From: JAPPHA01 sp965221575
Lineage (GTDB): Bacteria; Pseudomonadota; Alphaproteobacteria; Rhodobacterales; Rhodobacteraceae
Direction of reading: 5' to 3'
DNA length: 64,000 nt
NCBI GenBank assembly: GCA_965221575.1
Contig: CBDCSM010000012.1
Coordinates: 310,001-374,000, forward strand
Part shown: one piece after another, positions 27,136-36,133 of the stretch
Layout: every line of letters begins with the position of its first letter
Numbering within the stretch: the stretch's first letter is position 1
The notes under the pieces: generated by a model
Database searches by the model: none
Told to the model about the DNA's origin: nothing
Seen by the model: the letters and a program-made list of their open reading frames with translations, nothing else
Position numbers and translations under genes: made by a program

Positions 27136-28140
27136 TCAGAAGTTACCCCAATGTGCCGGATCACTCACGTTGTCAGCATTGATCAAGACTGGCAGCGTAA
27201 CTGCCGAGGGCTCGTATTCCTGTCCTTCAAAATGCGCGATCATTTGGTTTAGAATCGCGTTACCCATGGCAATCGGATCCTGGCCGACAGAAGCGTCCTG
27301 GGTGCCTTCACGGATACGGTCCAGACCCAGTGGTGTGCCATCCAAACCGACCACTGCTACGTGGCCCTCTTCCCCGGGAGGAACCAGCTTTCCAATTTGC
27401 CTAAGGGCCGAAACGATTCCTCGAACCATCTCGTCATTGTGACTGAAGACGCCCTTTATGTCAGGATTGCGCGTGAATGCATCAAGCACCATCGAATAGG
27501 CGTTGTCAGCCACCCATTCGGTATTCAACGAACGCACCTCGATGTTCGGATATTCCGCCGCCATCCGATCGTTGAATCCCTTGTGTCGCAGTTGCGCTTG
27601 TGCCGAACCGACTGATCCTCTCGTCTCGAGAACAACACCTTCGTTCCCAACCAAGCGGGCCAGTTCATCCGCACCCATTGCACCACCTGCCTCATTGTCG
27701 AAATCGACGAACCCGAGATACTCGCCTTCTGGCGGAGGGTTTTCCATGATGAAGACAGGAATACCGGCTTCGTTGGCACGTTTGACGCCAGCGACGAGAA
27801 GCGTCGCGTCAACCGGGTTAATCAATAATGCATCCGGCTGCTTGGTGACGGCATCAAGCACCTGGGTAACCTGGAGGTTTGGATCTCCTTTTCCGTCAAC
27901 TACCCTAAGGACCATTCCTTCCTCGGCAGCGCGATTCTCGATCCCGGATACCAGCGCAACCTGGTATTCGAACTGCAAACCGAATGCGATGTACTCGACT
28001 GTTTTTCCTTTGACTCCATGTCCGGAAGCCAGTGCTAAGCCGGATATTCCGACCATAATCCCTGCAAGCGAAACGCCCATTGCAAGTGCACAGCCTCGGA
28101 TGAACGCGCCACGGCGAGTGAATTGTGATTTTCTTGGCAT
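27136..28140 (-). CDS. CUT2 sugar ABC transporter substrate-binding protein
   Basis: A 334-residue periplasmic-binding-protein type 1 (RbsB-like) protein. It begins with a twin-arginine-like/Sec leader (PRKSQFTRRGAFIRGC, then a hydrophobic run ending ALASG). Typical features are DGKGDPNLQVTQVLDAVTKQPDALLINPVD and VVGLDGTPLGLDRIREG. ATG 28140, with AGGAAG upstream, is chosen; the open frame extends to 28251 but that would run through the operator at 28206-28225. It is separated from the ATPase and permease genes by about 5 kb, yet carries a matching operator. Confidence 0.92.
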   Translation of the reverse strand: MPRKSQFTRRGAFIRGCALAMGVSLAGIMVGISGLALASGHGVKGKTVEYIAFGLQFEYQVALVSGIENRAAEEGMVLRVVDGKGDPNLQVTQVLDAVTKQPDALLINPVDATLLVAGVKRANEAGIPVFIMENPPPEGEYLGFVDFDNEAGGAMGADELARLVGNEGVVLETRGSVGSAQAQLRHKGFNDRMAAEYPNIEVRSLNTEWVADNAYSMVLDAFTRNPDIKGVFSHNDEMVRGIVSALRQIGKLVPPGEEGHVAVVGLDGTPLGLDRIREGTQDASVGQDPIAMGNAILNQMIAHFEGQEYEPSAVTLPVLINADNVSDPAHWGNF

Positions 28141-28205
28141 AGCGTACTTCCTTCTGTGTCTCTTCAATCCTTTTTTTTGCGGAATTCTCTTAAAAGACCT
28201 CCACA

Positions 28206-28225
28206 AATCGATTACGTAATCGATT
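28206..28225. promoter_or_regulatory. LacI-type operator, site 2
   Basis: A perfect 20-bp palindrome AATCGATTACGTAATCGATT with a central CG, 66 bp upstream of the binding-protein ATG. It fits the consensus AATCGWTTACGTAAWCGATT shared with site 1 at 18021-18042. Its place downstream of the probable promoter suggests a roadblock type of repression by the LacI protein encoded 1.4 kb away. Confidence 0.85.
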
Positions 28226-28240
28226 ACGCCTTCGAATAAA

Positions 28241-28272
28241 AATATATTCATTAAATTTGGTTAAATTGTCAA
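28241..28272 (-). promoter_or_regulatory. Probable promoter of the binding-protein gene
   Basis: Read on the minus strand, a perfect -35 TTGACA (28272-28267) is followed by AT-rich sequence with two -10 candidates: GAATAT at 17-bp spacing, or TATATT at 20-bp spacing. Operator site 2 lies just downstream. Confidence 0.55.
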
Positions 28273-29639
28273 GACGCTTGGCTCAAATCGGCTCAAATCG
28301 CTCAAATCTGTTGGGATCAAATGATCTGTCCGGTGTTGTAGCAAATAAACTGTCCGGTTTTCTGGATGCTGAGGAGGTGCCTGATGATCTGGGCGCGATT
28401 GTTACGGGAGTTACGACGGATTTGAGAGGCCTTTCGGCGTTCGGAAGAAAGGCGCCTGACCGAAGGGGAGGCAGCATGCCTTCCAGGTATGTGTGACTGC
28501 AGGTTTTGGCGCAATGTGGACCGGTACGTGGAGGAAATCCTTGGCGGTTTGCTTGATGAACGCTTGCGCCATATCCCGGCCCAGGCTTACCGCTGTCACG
28601 TCATCAATGTTCGGGTGGGCGTCCATCGCTTCCCCCAACGGGAGCTTGAACGTAATCCACAGAACGCGCAAGCTCGACGACGAAAATGCCAATGGCTCCG
28701 CGGTTCCCGATCCGGGCGGGAAACCGGGCGGTCTGAACGCGATGACAGGCATCGTGCGGAAGTGTGGACGGGTCCTTCTGACCGGCGCGAACCCTCCGGC
28801 CGCCTGTCCACACACGAGCTCCTGGCCCACGAACACCACTGGATCAACGGCAACCAATCTGTCAGGAACATTGGCAAAGATGAAAAACGGACAGTTCAAT
28901 TTGTCACTTCTAGGCACTTGGCACAGTTTGCAACCGTTTCTGGCGTGTCGAATAGCCTGCCAGCTCGTGGTCCAATCCGACCCGTTTGGAATCGATACGA
29001 AACCATTTGGACGCGTGCGTGATCACTTCGGGAAGCTATTCCTGATACTTGAACCCGGACCCGGCGTTCAACCAGACTGTCTCGCAAAACTTTACTTGGT
29101 TTCATTTCCGGCTGCCGAAGGTCTTCCGGTGTCGGAATTCGAATGATCGAGTTCATAGGCGGAATCAAAGATGTTTGTCCAGGTTTGCCGCGGAAAAGGC
29201 CAAATGTCGCGTTGGCACGCTCTGACGGCCAGACGGCCAGACAATGTTGACGCGCCCTCAACCACGCTGGTGCCGTCACAGTTCGCGATGGTGACGATGG
29301 CCGGCCAAGGGGAACGGTGCCGACGGTGCGATCAAGGTCGACTTGCCGTCTTCCACGCAAGTTTGCTGCATTGCCGACGGACTTGTCAGTGAAATGATCT
29401 ACCGAGGAGTTTAGTGGAAATACTGACGAATTAATCCCTGAAAAGTTGCTGTCGCCTTGGTTCGACAGTTTCCGACATCCGGCCCTGTTCAGGTTTGCCG
29501 GGTTCTGCGTGGCTCAGCAGGAAGTGTGATCATTGTGGTCGCCGCACATTTGAAAGCGGTGGAAAATGCCCGCCGAATGTCTACGAGCAACCGTCCGAGG
29601 AAATACAGAGGTGCCCTCAGGTACAGTCAAGTCCCGTGC
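28252..29639. other. 1.4 kb without a recognisable gene
   Basis: Between the binding-protein promoter and the LacI gene. Long open frames overlap on both strands (for example plus 28493-29146 and minus 28411-28917), but no translation resembles a known family and none has a good ribosome-binding site. TGTCCGGT recurs twice (about 28328 and 28351). The stretch looks like degraded coding sequence or an old insertion rather than active genes. Confidence 0.4.
28280..28309 (+). repeat. Short tandem repeat, GCTCAAATC x3
   Basis: Three near-identical 9-10 bp units (GCTCAAATCG, GCTCAAATC, GCTCAAATC) in tandem, just upstream of the binding-protein promoter. The 12-mer GGCTCAAATCGG of this repeat occurs again at 56299-56310 next to the truncated ISAs1 gene. 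Confidence 0.75.
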
Positions 29640-30686
29640 CTAGACTGCGGGTGCGACGGAGGTTTTTTGGAAAACGTCGTAATTCGAACCGCAGGATTCT
29701 CGAAAAAGCAGCGATACTTCCAAGATCGTTTTGATACACGGCCGGCTTTCCTTACGGGACACACGGTTAAACAGGAGCTTTGCTGCCTCCTGGCCAATCT
29801 TGTAGGCAGGTTGTGCAGCCACAGTCAGCGGAGGGCGAAATGCGTCGGCGAGGTGGAAGTCATCAAAACCGACGATCGCAACATCTTCGGGGCATCGCAT
29901 TCCCAATTGATTCAATGCCCGCACCATTCCCAAAGTCATGAAGTTGTTCGTGCAGAAAACGGCACTCAACGCAAGTTTTGACGACAAGAGAGCGGCACCG
30001 GCACGCTGTGCGGAATCTATGTCTGAACTGCTATGAACCAATAGGTTTGGGTCCAGCGCTATCCCAGCTTTGTCATGGGCATCCCTGTATCCGGCCACGC
30101 GATCCTCAATCGAACTCGCCGCCAGTTCGGCCATGACAACTGCAATCCGCCGGTGACCAAGACGAACCAAGTGATCGGTCAAAGCGAACGCTGCCTCGCG
30201 ATTGTTAACAACCACGGTGTCTGCCGATACTTCAGGCAGGAAACGGTCAACCATAACGAGTGGGAATTCGTTATCCACGAGTTCCTGCAAGAGTTTGAAG
30301 TTGCCACCCACCGGCGCAAGAATCAGGCCGTCTACTCGCTTCTCCAGGAGCATCTCGATGCTGAGGCGTTCTTTCTTGGGGTTTTCATCGGTATTGCACA
30401 GAATGAGGTTACAGTTATCCTCCCTGTCGTATACGGCATCCTCGACACCGCGCACCAAGTCCGAAAAATACGGATTTGAAATGTCAGATATCATTAAGCC
30501 TACAGTGCCGGTTCTATTGCGCCGAAGGCTGCGCGCAACCGCATTCTGCCGATATTGAAGCGTCTCGATCGCGTCGAGAACTCTACGGCGAGTCTGGGGG
30601 GTGACATACCGTGAATTGTTAATGACATGTGATACCGTCGCGGAAGATACTCTTGCTCTCCGCGCGACATCATGAATTGTGGGCAT
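29640..30686 (-). CDS. LacI-family transcriptional regulator of the CUT2 locus
   Basis: A 348-residue LacI/GalR protein. The helix-turn-helix is TIHDVARRARVSSATVSHVINN, with hinge motif ARSLRRNRTGTVGLM and a full effector domain (SDISNPYFSDLVRGVEDA, RLGHRRIAVV, VGFDDFHLADAFRPPLTVAAQP). The C-terminal tail (FRESCGSNYD...) is a little longer than usual. It lies inside the CUT2 locus and is the best candidate to bind the two 20-bp palindromes at 18021 and 28206. Confidence 0.93.
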   Translation of the reverse strand: MPTIHDVARRARVSSATVSHVINNSRYVTPQTRRRVLDAIETLQYRQNAVARSLRRNRTGTVGLMISDISNPYFSDLVRGVEDAVYDREDNCNLILCNTDENPKKERLSIEMLLEKRVDGLILAPVGGNFKLLQELVDNEFPLVMVDRFLPEVSADTVVVNNREAAFALTDHLVRLGHRRIAVVMAELAASSIEDRVAGYRDAHDKAGIALDPNLLVHSSSDIDSAQRAGAALLSSKLALSAVFCTNNFMTLGMVRALNQLGMRCPEDVAIVGFDDFHLADAFRPPLTVAAQPAYKIGQEAAKLLFNRVSRKESRPCIKTILEVSLLFRESCGSNYDVFQKTSVAPAV

Positions 30687-31219
30687 TTGCCTTCTGGGTC
30701 GTCCCTATTTCAACATACCGCGGTGAATCTGCCGTGTATAACTGTTCCATTCGCCAGAGAGCAAGTCATCCCGAGACGCGTGTGCGTCAGGTTCGCCCGA
30801 TTGAATTCGCATGATGTCCAATCGGGTGTCTTGCCCCTCCAACTGCAAACAACCGGCTGGCCCGTGTTGCACTTGAAATAGTGTTCGAGTTCCCGCTGCA
30901 ATGCCCCGTTCAGAGCCGGACAAACAAGTAAACAAGTGGCATGCGCCCAGTGAGTGTTTCAACTCCGGTTAAACATTATTTCGCAGATGTCCCGATGTCC
31001 TTGGAAAGCCCAGAGAAAACAGGAATGAGATTCCTGAACCTTGCATGGCATGTGTGCCGGAAACTCCTCCCACTAACGATCCAGCAGTCTTGCGAAACAG
31101 CAGTCTGAATCTATAGTATATTCTGAGCATTGATGCGTACGGTTGCTGAGGGCCGATCAGAATAGAAATTCCAGTTCATCGCTTTTAAGGTGTCGTCATT
31201 TAAGTATGCGGAGGAGGAA
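30687..31219. other. Intergenic region between divergent LacI and oxidoreductase genes
   Basis: About 530 bp with lower GC than the flanks. No copy of the AATCG...CGATT operator and no gene was recognised. A TATAGTATATTCTGAG segment near 31112-31127 could hold a -10 element for the 31220 gene. Confidence 0.4.
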
Positions 31220-32221
31220 ATGGCCTCGAAACTCAATTGGGGAATCTTGGGAACTGCTGATATCGGCCGAGGGCAGGTCGCTCCCGCAATACAGCAATCT
31301 CGGCGTGGCCGTGTTGCGGCCATTGCTAGCCGCGACGAAAACAAGGCTCGGGACTACGCAACAGAGATCGGCATCGAGAGTGTCTACAGGGGATACGATG
31401 CACTTCTAGCCGACCGTGACATTGATGCTGTGTACATCCCATTGCCAAATTCCCTTCACGCCAAGTGGACTGTACGTTCTGCCGAAGCGGGCAAGGCGAT
31501 ACTTTGTGAAAAACCTCTTGCCATGAATGCCGAAGAGGCTGCGCGCGCAATTGAAATTTGCGAGCGCCAAAACGTGCATCTAATGGAAGGCTTCATGTAT
31601 CGCTTTCACCCCCAGACGCATCGCGTTCAGGAAGTGATCGAATCGGGAGAAATCGGCGAGGTCCGGGAAGTCCATGCTCATCTCTCTGTCAACATCCGGC
31701 GAGATGCCGACCTATCCAACATTCGGTTCCAACCTGAACTGGGCGGTGGTGCACTTCTGGACATGGGTTGCTACTCCGTCAGTATTGCACGGATGTGTTT
31801 TGGATCCGAACCTGAACGCGTCACCGGTCTGTTGCGGACCGACGACACAACGGGTGTGGACATGAGCGTTGCAGCAATGCTTGAGTTTCGTGGAGGTGTC
31901 GCACTTGTCGGGGCTTCCTTTGAGGCAGACGGTAACGGTGCTTACAAGGTTGTCGGCTCGCGAGGGTCAATAGAAGTTCCCAGAGGAATAATCCCGGGGC
32001 TCGGCACGCGCGCCGCAGAAGGCCTGGTGATAGTCTGTGACCAGGACTCAAATCGCAGGGAAGAAGTATTCGAACCTGTGAACCAGTATCGTCTCATGGT
32101 CGATGCGTTTGCAGAAGCGGTACTGAACGACAAGGCGTCGCCATTGGCCCTACATGAATCACTCAACAACATGAAGGTACTGGATGCGATCGCGTCGGTT
32201 CGGCATACGTCAATTCCGTAA
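31220..32221 (+). CDS. Gfo/Idh/MocA-family oxidoreductase (1,5-anhydrofructose reductase / xylose dehydrogenase-like)
   Basis: A 333-residue dehydrogenase. The Rossmann segment is WGILGTADIGRG, the catalytic lysine is in LCEKPLAMN, followed by MEGFMYRFHPQ and the GGGALLDMGCYSV motif. This combination is typical of the subgroup containing NADP-xylose dehydrogenase and glucose-fructose oxidoreductase-like enzymes, and differs from the 25654 paralogue. The ATG at 31220 is fixed by GGAGGAGG 3 bp upstream; the frame is open further upstream. It is divergent from the LacI gene and probably acts on the CUT2 substrate or its product. Confidence 0.92.
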   Translation: MASKLNWGILGTADIGRGQVAPAIQQSRRGRVAAIASRDENKARDYATEIGIESVYRGYDALLADRDIDAVYIPLPNSLHAKWTVRSAEAGKAILCEKPLAMNAEEAARAIEICERQNVHLMEGFMYRFHPQTHRVQEVIESGEIGEVREVHAHLSVNIRRDADLSNIRFQPELGGGALLDMGCYSVSIARMCFGSEPERVTGLLRTDDTTGVDMSVAAMLEFRGGVALVGASFEADGNGAYKVVGSRGSIEVPRGIIPGLGTRAAEGLVIVCDQDSNRREEVFEPVNQYRLMVDAFAEAVLNDKASPLALHESLNNMKVLDAIASVRHTSIP

Positions 32222-32706
32222 CAGGATCGATCGCATCGATGTCGTGCCTGATGCCGAACGTTCCTTTCCCGATGTCGTCAATCCGCGATTTACCAACAAT
32301 CCCAGAGACCGGGTCACCGGCAGGATATCGCCGTCGTGCCAGTCTTCTCCGGTCAGGCGGCTGCCGAGTGACCGGGCAAGTACCCAGATCCGGTCCGCAA
32401 TCTGGACGAGGTCCCGTTGGATCGGTTCGGCGTTGGCCGCCGTGTACCATATTTTCTCTACAACGCCTTGGAGGCGTAACAGGATCCCCGGACGGTGCGG
32501 TGGTTTTGTCGGCTTCGGCGCGGGATCGGTCACCGGAGTGCTGGACGACAGACGCTGGCCCTGGAATTACGCATGGAACCTTTGAAATTCTTCCGGATCA
32601 CACGACTGTAGTCGGATCTGCCGGGACCGGAACAACATCGTCCGATGTGCATTCGGCAAGTTCGACCAACATCTCCTGCGCTCGATCGGCTCGATCCCGT
32701 AATGTC
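32222..32706. other. Intergenic region before tRNA-Ser, possible small gene
   Basis: Contains a minus-strand open frame (32533-32210, GTG start, 107 codons) whose translation has reasonable composition (RDLVQIADRIWVLARSLGSR), but which overlaps the 3' end of the oxidoreductase gene, lacks a clear ribosome-binding site and matches no family I know. Otherwise no feature seen. Confidence 0.3.
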
Positions 32707-32733
32707 TTGCCGCCTGCTTCCACACAGTATAAT
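32707..32733 (+). promoter_or_regulatory. Probable promoter of tRNA-Ser(GGA)
   Basis: A -35-like TTGCCG (32707-32712) and a perfect -10 TATAAT (32728-32733), 15 bp apart, end 15 bp before the first base of the tRNA gene. Confidence 0.6.
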
Positions 32734-32748
32734 CGGCTATGAGTTCAA

Positions 32749-32838
32749 GGAGAGGTGGCCGAGTGGTCGAAGGCGCACGCCTGGAACGCGTGTAGGCGGG
32801 GAACCGTCTCCAGGGTTCGAATCCCTGTCTCTCCGCCA
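32749..32838 (+). tRNA. tRNA-Ser, anticodon GGA
   Basis: A 90-nt class II tRNA including an encoded CCA. The acceptor arms GGAGAGG and TCTCTCC pair (one G-U), followed by discriminator G and CCA. The anticodon stem CACGC/GCGTG encloses loop CTGGAAC with anticodon GGA at 32783-32785. A long variable arm and the T-arm CAGGG-TTCGAAT-CCCTG are present. It reads UCC and UCU serine codons. Confidence 0.96.
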
Positions 32839-32954
32839 TCTGAGGAGATCAGGCACTTGCGAACATCCGGGTTCCGGATCAACCCGTTCAGGTCGTGTGT
32901 GCCCGTGGCTGCGATCGTCGGCGAACGCACGGTCAACGACGAGCCGGGTTCATC

Positions 32955-34169
32955 TCACGCGATTCCTTCCCGGGTTTCTGACAGAATCAGGTCAACGACG
33001 CGTAGAAGCGCCTCCTCCGTCGTGTCACCTTCAAGGCGTCGCATCCGGTACAGGTCAAGCTGACGGTCAGCGCTCGAACCCGTTTCGACAATCTTGAGCG
33101 TACGACGGACTTCGGATTCGCAACCGAGTGCCTTGGCGTCATCGGCGACCTTGTCGACGAGCCCGGCGAGATAGTCCTGGATGTCAACGCGACCGGAGTC
33201 CTCGTTCGGGTCGCCAAAGAACGCGAAAACACCAAAGCGCTGCGCGATCCACCTGTCCTCCATGATCACTTCCGTCAGTGGATCTTCCGGCAATTCGCCT
33301 ATACGATCAAGGCGGACAAGCCAACGGACCAGGCTGGCATAGAGCGCGGCAATGCTCACCACGTCTTCGACACGTGAGCAGGCATCACAAATTCTCATTT
33401 CAACGGTAGGGTAGTGATGCGAAGGGCGGATGTCCCACCAGAGCTCGCTTCCATCATCGACGAAACGCCTTTTCTTGTATGCAGATACCAGTGAGTCGAA
33501 CTCGCCCCAGGACTTCATCGGCGGGGGCATTCCGGTGCGTGGCAGTCCTCCGATCAGGTTCAGCCTGTATGACTTGAATCCCGTGTCGAATCCTCCATTG
33601 AACGGCGATGATGTTGAAAGTGCGTGAAGCAAAGGCAAGTATTGCCTGATGGCGGTCATGACCCGGATTCGTGTATCCGCGTCTTCAAAACCTATGTGGA
33701 TGTGCGTGCCTCCGATAGTCAGACGCCTGACCACTTCCTGGAACGTCATTGCGAACCGGTGGTATCGCTCTTTCGGAGTCACCTCCATTTCGCGCCAGCG
33801 GGCGAATGGATGGGTGGAAGATGCGATAGCCGCGACACCGTAGTCGTCGGCGGCCGAAGTGACGATCCCGCGAAGATCGCAAACCGCGGTTCGCAACTCG
33901 GCAATTGAATGACAAACCCGCGTGTTGATCTCGATCTGGGATCGCATGAATTCCCGTACGACCTTGTGTGGACCGCAATTTCGCTCACACGTTTCGAAAA
34001 CCCCGATGTCCGGATCGATCACAAGGTCTCGTGTCTTCGGATCAACCAGAAACAGTTCTTCTTCAACGCCGAGCGAAATCGGAACGTCTTCATGCCTCAC
34101 CGTAGAATCGCCCAGTGCGGCGAATCCGTCATCTAGGCTTGAAGATTTTGAGAATTTCGTCTCGGGCAT
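32955..34169 (-). CDS. YbdK-type carboxylate-amine ligase (glutamate-cysteine ligase family 2)
   Basis: A 404-residue protein of the GCS2/YbdK family. Characteristic motifs are SLGVEEELFLVDP near the N-terminus, IEINTRVCHSIAEL, the metal-site GGTHIHIGF, and WWDIRPSHHYPTVEMRICDACS. Family members ligate a carboxylate to an amine using ATP; E. coli YbdK has weak glutamate-cysteine ligase activity. The real substrate here is unknown. The C-terminal segment (SSADRQLDLYRM) is typical of the family. It is convergent with the tRNA-Ser gene and encoded apart from known glutathione genes. Confidence 0.9.
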   Translation of the reverse strand: MPETKFSKSSSLDDGFAALGDSTVRHEDVPISLGVEEELFLVDPKTRDLVIDPDIGVFETCERNCGPHKVVREFMRSQIEINTRVCHSIAELRTAVCDLRGIVTSAADDYGVAAIASSTHPFARWREMEVTPKERYHRFAMTFQEVVRRLTIGGTHIHIGFEDADTRIRVMTAIRQYLPLLHALSTSSPFNGGFDTGFKSYRLNLIGGLPRTGMPPPMKSWGEFDSLVSAYKKRRFVDDGSELWWDIRPSHHYPTVEMRICDACSRVEDVVSIAALYASLVRWLVRLDRIGELPEDPLTEVIMEDRWIAQRFGVFAFFGDPNEDSGRVDIQDYLAGLVDKVADDAKALGCESEVRRTLKIVETGSSADRQLDLYRMRRLEGDTTEEALLRVVDLILSETREGIA

Positions 34170-34501
34170 CGAACCAACATTCCCTCGTAGTTTGCGTTCG
34201 CAGTTGTCGGATTCGGGACGGGAACGACATCGACCCTCTCCAAAACGCCCCGGCCGAATCGCAACAACCGGTCAATTCGGGGCGCAAGCGAAATGACTTT
34301 CATTATCATTGCCAGTCAGTCGCACCAAGGAGTTTCGATGACTCTCGTTGCTGAAGCACGGCTCGGTAACATGTGCCGCGATCCGCAATGCAATAAACGC
34401 CTGCCGTCAACGTCGATCCAAAGCGGCTCAAGTAAACACGTTTCTGCCATGACTCCCAATGGTGACAAAGACAGGAATCCGAGGTGGAACCGTCGATGGG
34501 T
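34170..34501. other. Intergenic stretch between two minus-strand genes
   Basis: About 330 bp between the 5' end of the ligase gene and the 3' end of the citramalate synthase gene. No gene or strong hairpin recognised; it should include the promoter of the ligase gene. Confidence 0.4.
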
Positions 34502-36133
34502 TCACGCGCCAACTGGCTTCACCTCATCCTTGATCAGCTTCCAGTTGATTGCATCCAGAAGGGCCTCAAAGCTGGCATCGACGATATTAGGAGATACGCC
34601 GACAGTCGACCACCTGCGTCCCCTTCCGTCCTCGCTGTCGATGATCACTCTCGTGACAGCCTCGGTGCCGCCGTCGGTGATGCGAACCTTGAAATCCACA
34701 AGCTTCATGTCGTCGATTGCCGCCTGGAACGGGCCAAGATCCTTCGCCAGTGCCCGCGCAAGTGCATTGACGGGGCCCCTGTCGTTTCCGGCCTCGTCCT
34801 GGCTTTCCGACACGTTCATGACCACGGAGTCACCGATCATGACGACAACGACGGCCTCTGATACCGTCTTCATTCTGCCGTGCCGATCCCTGCGGCAGTC
34901 TATGTTGACGCGATACCGCTGGACTTTGAAATATCTCGGCAGCTGGTCCAAGATGCGCCGTGCAACGAGCTCGAACGAGGCCTGTGCGCTGTCATAGGCA
35001 TATCCCTTGTCTTCCCGCTCCTTGATATCCCTGAGGATCGCATCGATCCGCGGATCGGATTTCTCTACGTCCAGTCCTGCATCGGCGAGGCGTTTAGACA
35101 GACTCGATCTGCCCGCCTGGTTCGACATGGGAACCACTCTCTGGTTGCCGACCAGTTCCGGCCTGACATGTTCATATGTCGCTGGGTCCTTCATGACACC
35201 GTGGGCGTGAAGCCCGGCCTTGTGCGCAAACGCCGATGCACCGACATAAGCAGCGGACTTGAGGGGAACCCTGTTCAGGATGTCGTCCAGCAGACGGCTC
35301 GTGCGTGTCAAGCTCCGAAGTTGAGCGCGATCAATCCTAGTCTCAAATCTGTCGTTGTAAGGTTCCTTGAGCAACAAAGTCGGAATCAGGGAGATCAAAT
35401 TGGCGTTGCCGCAACGTTCTCCGAGACCGTTGAGCGCACCCTGAATCTGCCTTGCGCCCGCATCGACCGCTGCCAGCGTATTGGCGATCGCGTGCTCCGT
35501 GTCATTATGGCAGTGAATCCCTACGTGATCTCCCGGAATTCCCGCTGCGATCACGTCTGCCGTAGCCCGCCTGACCGAACCAGGCAGAGTTCCGCCATTT
35601 GTATCGCACAGGACAACCCAGCGCGCGCCGGCATCGTAAGCGGTTCGGGCAACCCTGATCGCATAACCCGGATCGTCCAGGAACCCGTCGAAAAAATGTT
35701 CGCAATCGAAGATGGCTTCCCGATCGCGTGAGACCAGATGGGCAATGCTGTCCCCGATTGCATCCAGGTTTTCTTCGAGTGAAATCCCCAACGCACTCTT
35801 GACGTGGAACACATGTGCCTTGCCGACGAGGCATACCGCCTTGGTGCCGGCATTGACGACGGCCGCAAGCACACTGTCATTCGCGGCAGATCGTCCGCTC
35901 CTCCTCGTCATGCCGAATGCTGTGAAGGTCGAATGCTTCAGCGATGGTGGAGACGCAAAGAACTCATCGTCGGTCGGGTTCGCACCTGGCCAGCCGCCTT
36001 CGACATAATCGATACCGAGGTCGTCCAGCATGCGTGCGATCCGGTATTTCTCATCAACAGAAAAGGCCACTCCCTGGGTCTGTTGACCATCTCTCAGTGT
36101 CGTATCGAACAGATACAGCCTTTCCCTGGTCAT
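34502..36133 (-). CDS. cimA: Citramalate synthase
   Basis: A 543-residue member of the HMGL-like TIM-barrel family with a C-terminal LeuA-type allosteric domain. Seen are FDTTLRDGQQTQGV near the N-terminus, the metal-binding HCHNDTEHA, and GLGERCGNANL. The later HKAGLHAHGV and the C-terminal regulatory part (from about residue 400) match the CimA group rather than 2-isopropylmalate synthase. It condenses pyruvate and acetyl-CoA to (R)-citramalate in the threonine-independent isoleucine route. It overlaps the 3' end of cysS by four bases (ATGA), so the two are translationally coupled. Confidence 0.92.
   Translation of the reverse strand: MTRERLYLFDTTLRDGQQTQGVAFSVDEKYRIARMLDDLGIDYVEGGWPGANPTDDEFFASPPSLKHSTFTAFGMTRRSGRSAANDSVLAAVVNAGTKAVCLVGKAHVFHVKSALGISLEENLDAIGDSIAHLVSRDREAIFDCEHFFDGFLDDPGYAIRVARTAYDAGARWVVLCDTNGGTLPGSVRRATADVIAAGIPGDHVGIHCHNDTEHAIANTLAAVDAGARQIQGALNGLGERCGNANLISLIPTLLLKEPYNDRFETRIDRAQLRSLTRTSRLLDDILNRVPLKSAAYVGASAFAHKAGLHAHGVMKDPATYEHVRPELVGNQRVVPMSNQAGRSSLSKRLADAGLDVEKSDPRIDAILRDIKEREDKGYAYDSAQASFELVARRILDQLPRYFKVQRYRVNIDCRRDRHGRMKTVSEAVVVVMIGDSVVMNVSESQDEAGNDRGPVNALARALAKDLGPFQAAIDDMKLVDFKVRITDGGTEAVTRVIIDSEDGRGRRWSTVGVSPNIVDASFEALLDAINWKLIKDEVKPVGA

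Noticed and set aside
28141..28251. N-terminal extension of the CUT2 binding protein
   Set aside because: It would run through the operator and lacks a leader-like sequence; ATG 28140 gives a normal signal peptide.
32567..32839. Minus-strand open frame beginning AERQGFEPWR
   Set aside because: It is the antisense translation of the tRNA-Ser(GGA) gene, a well-known annotation artefact.
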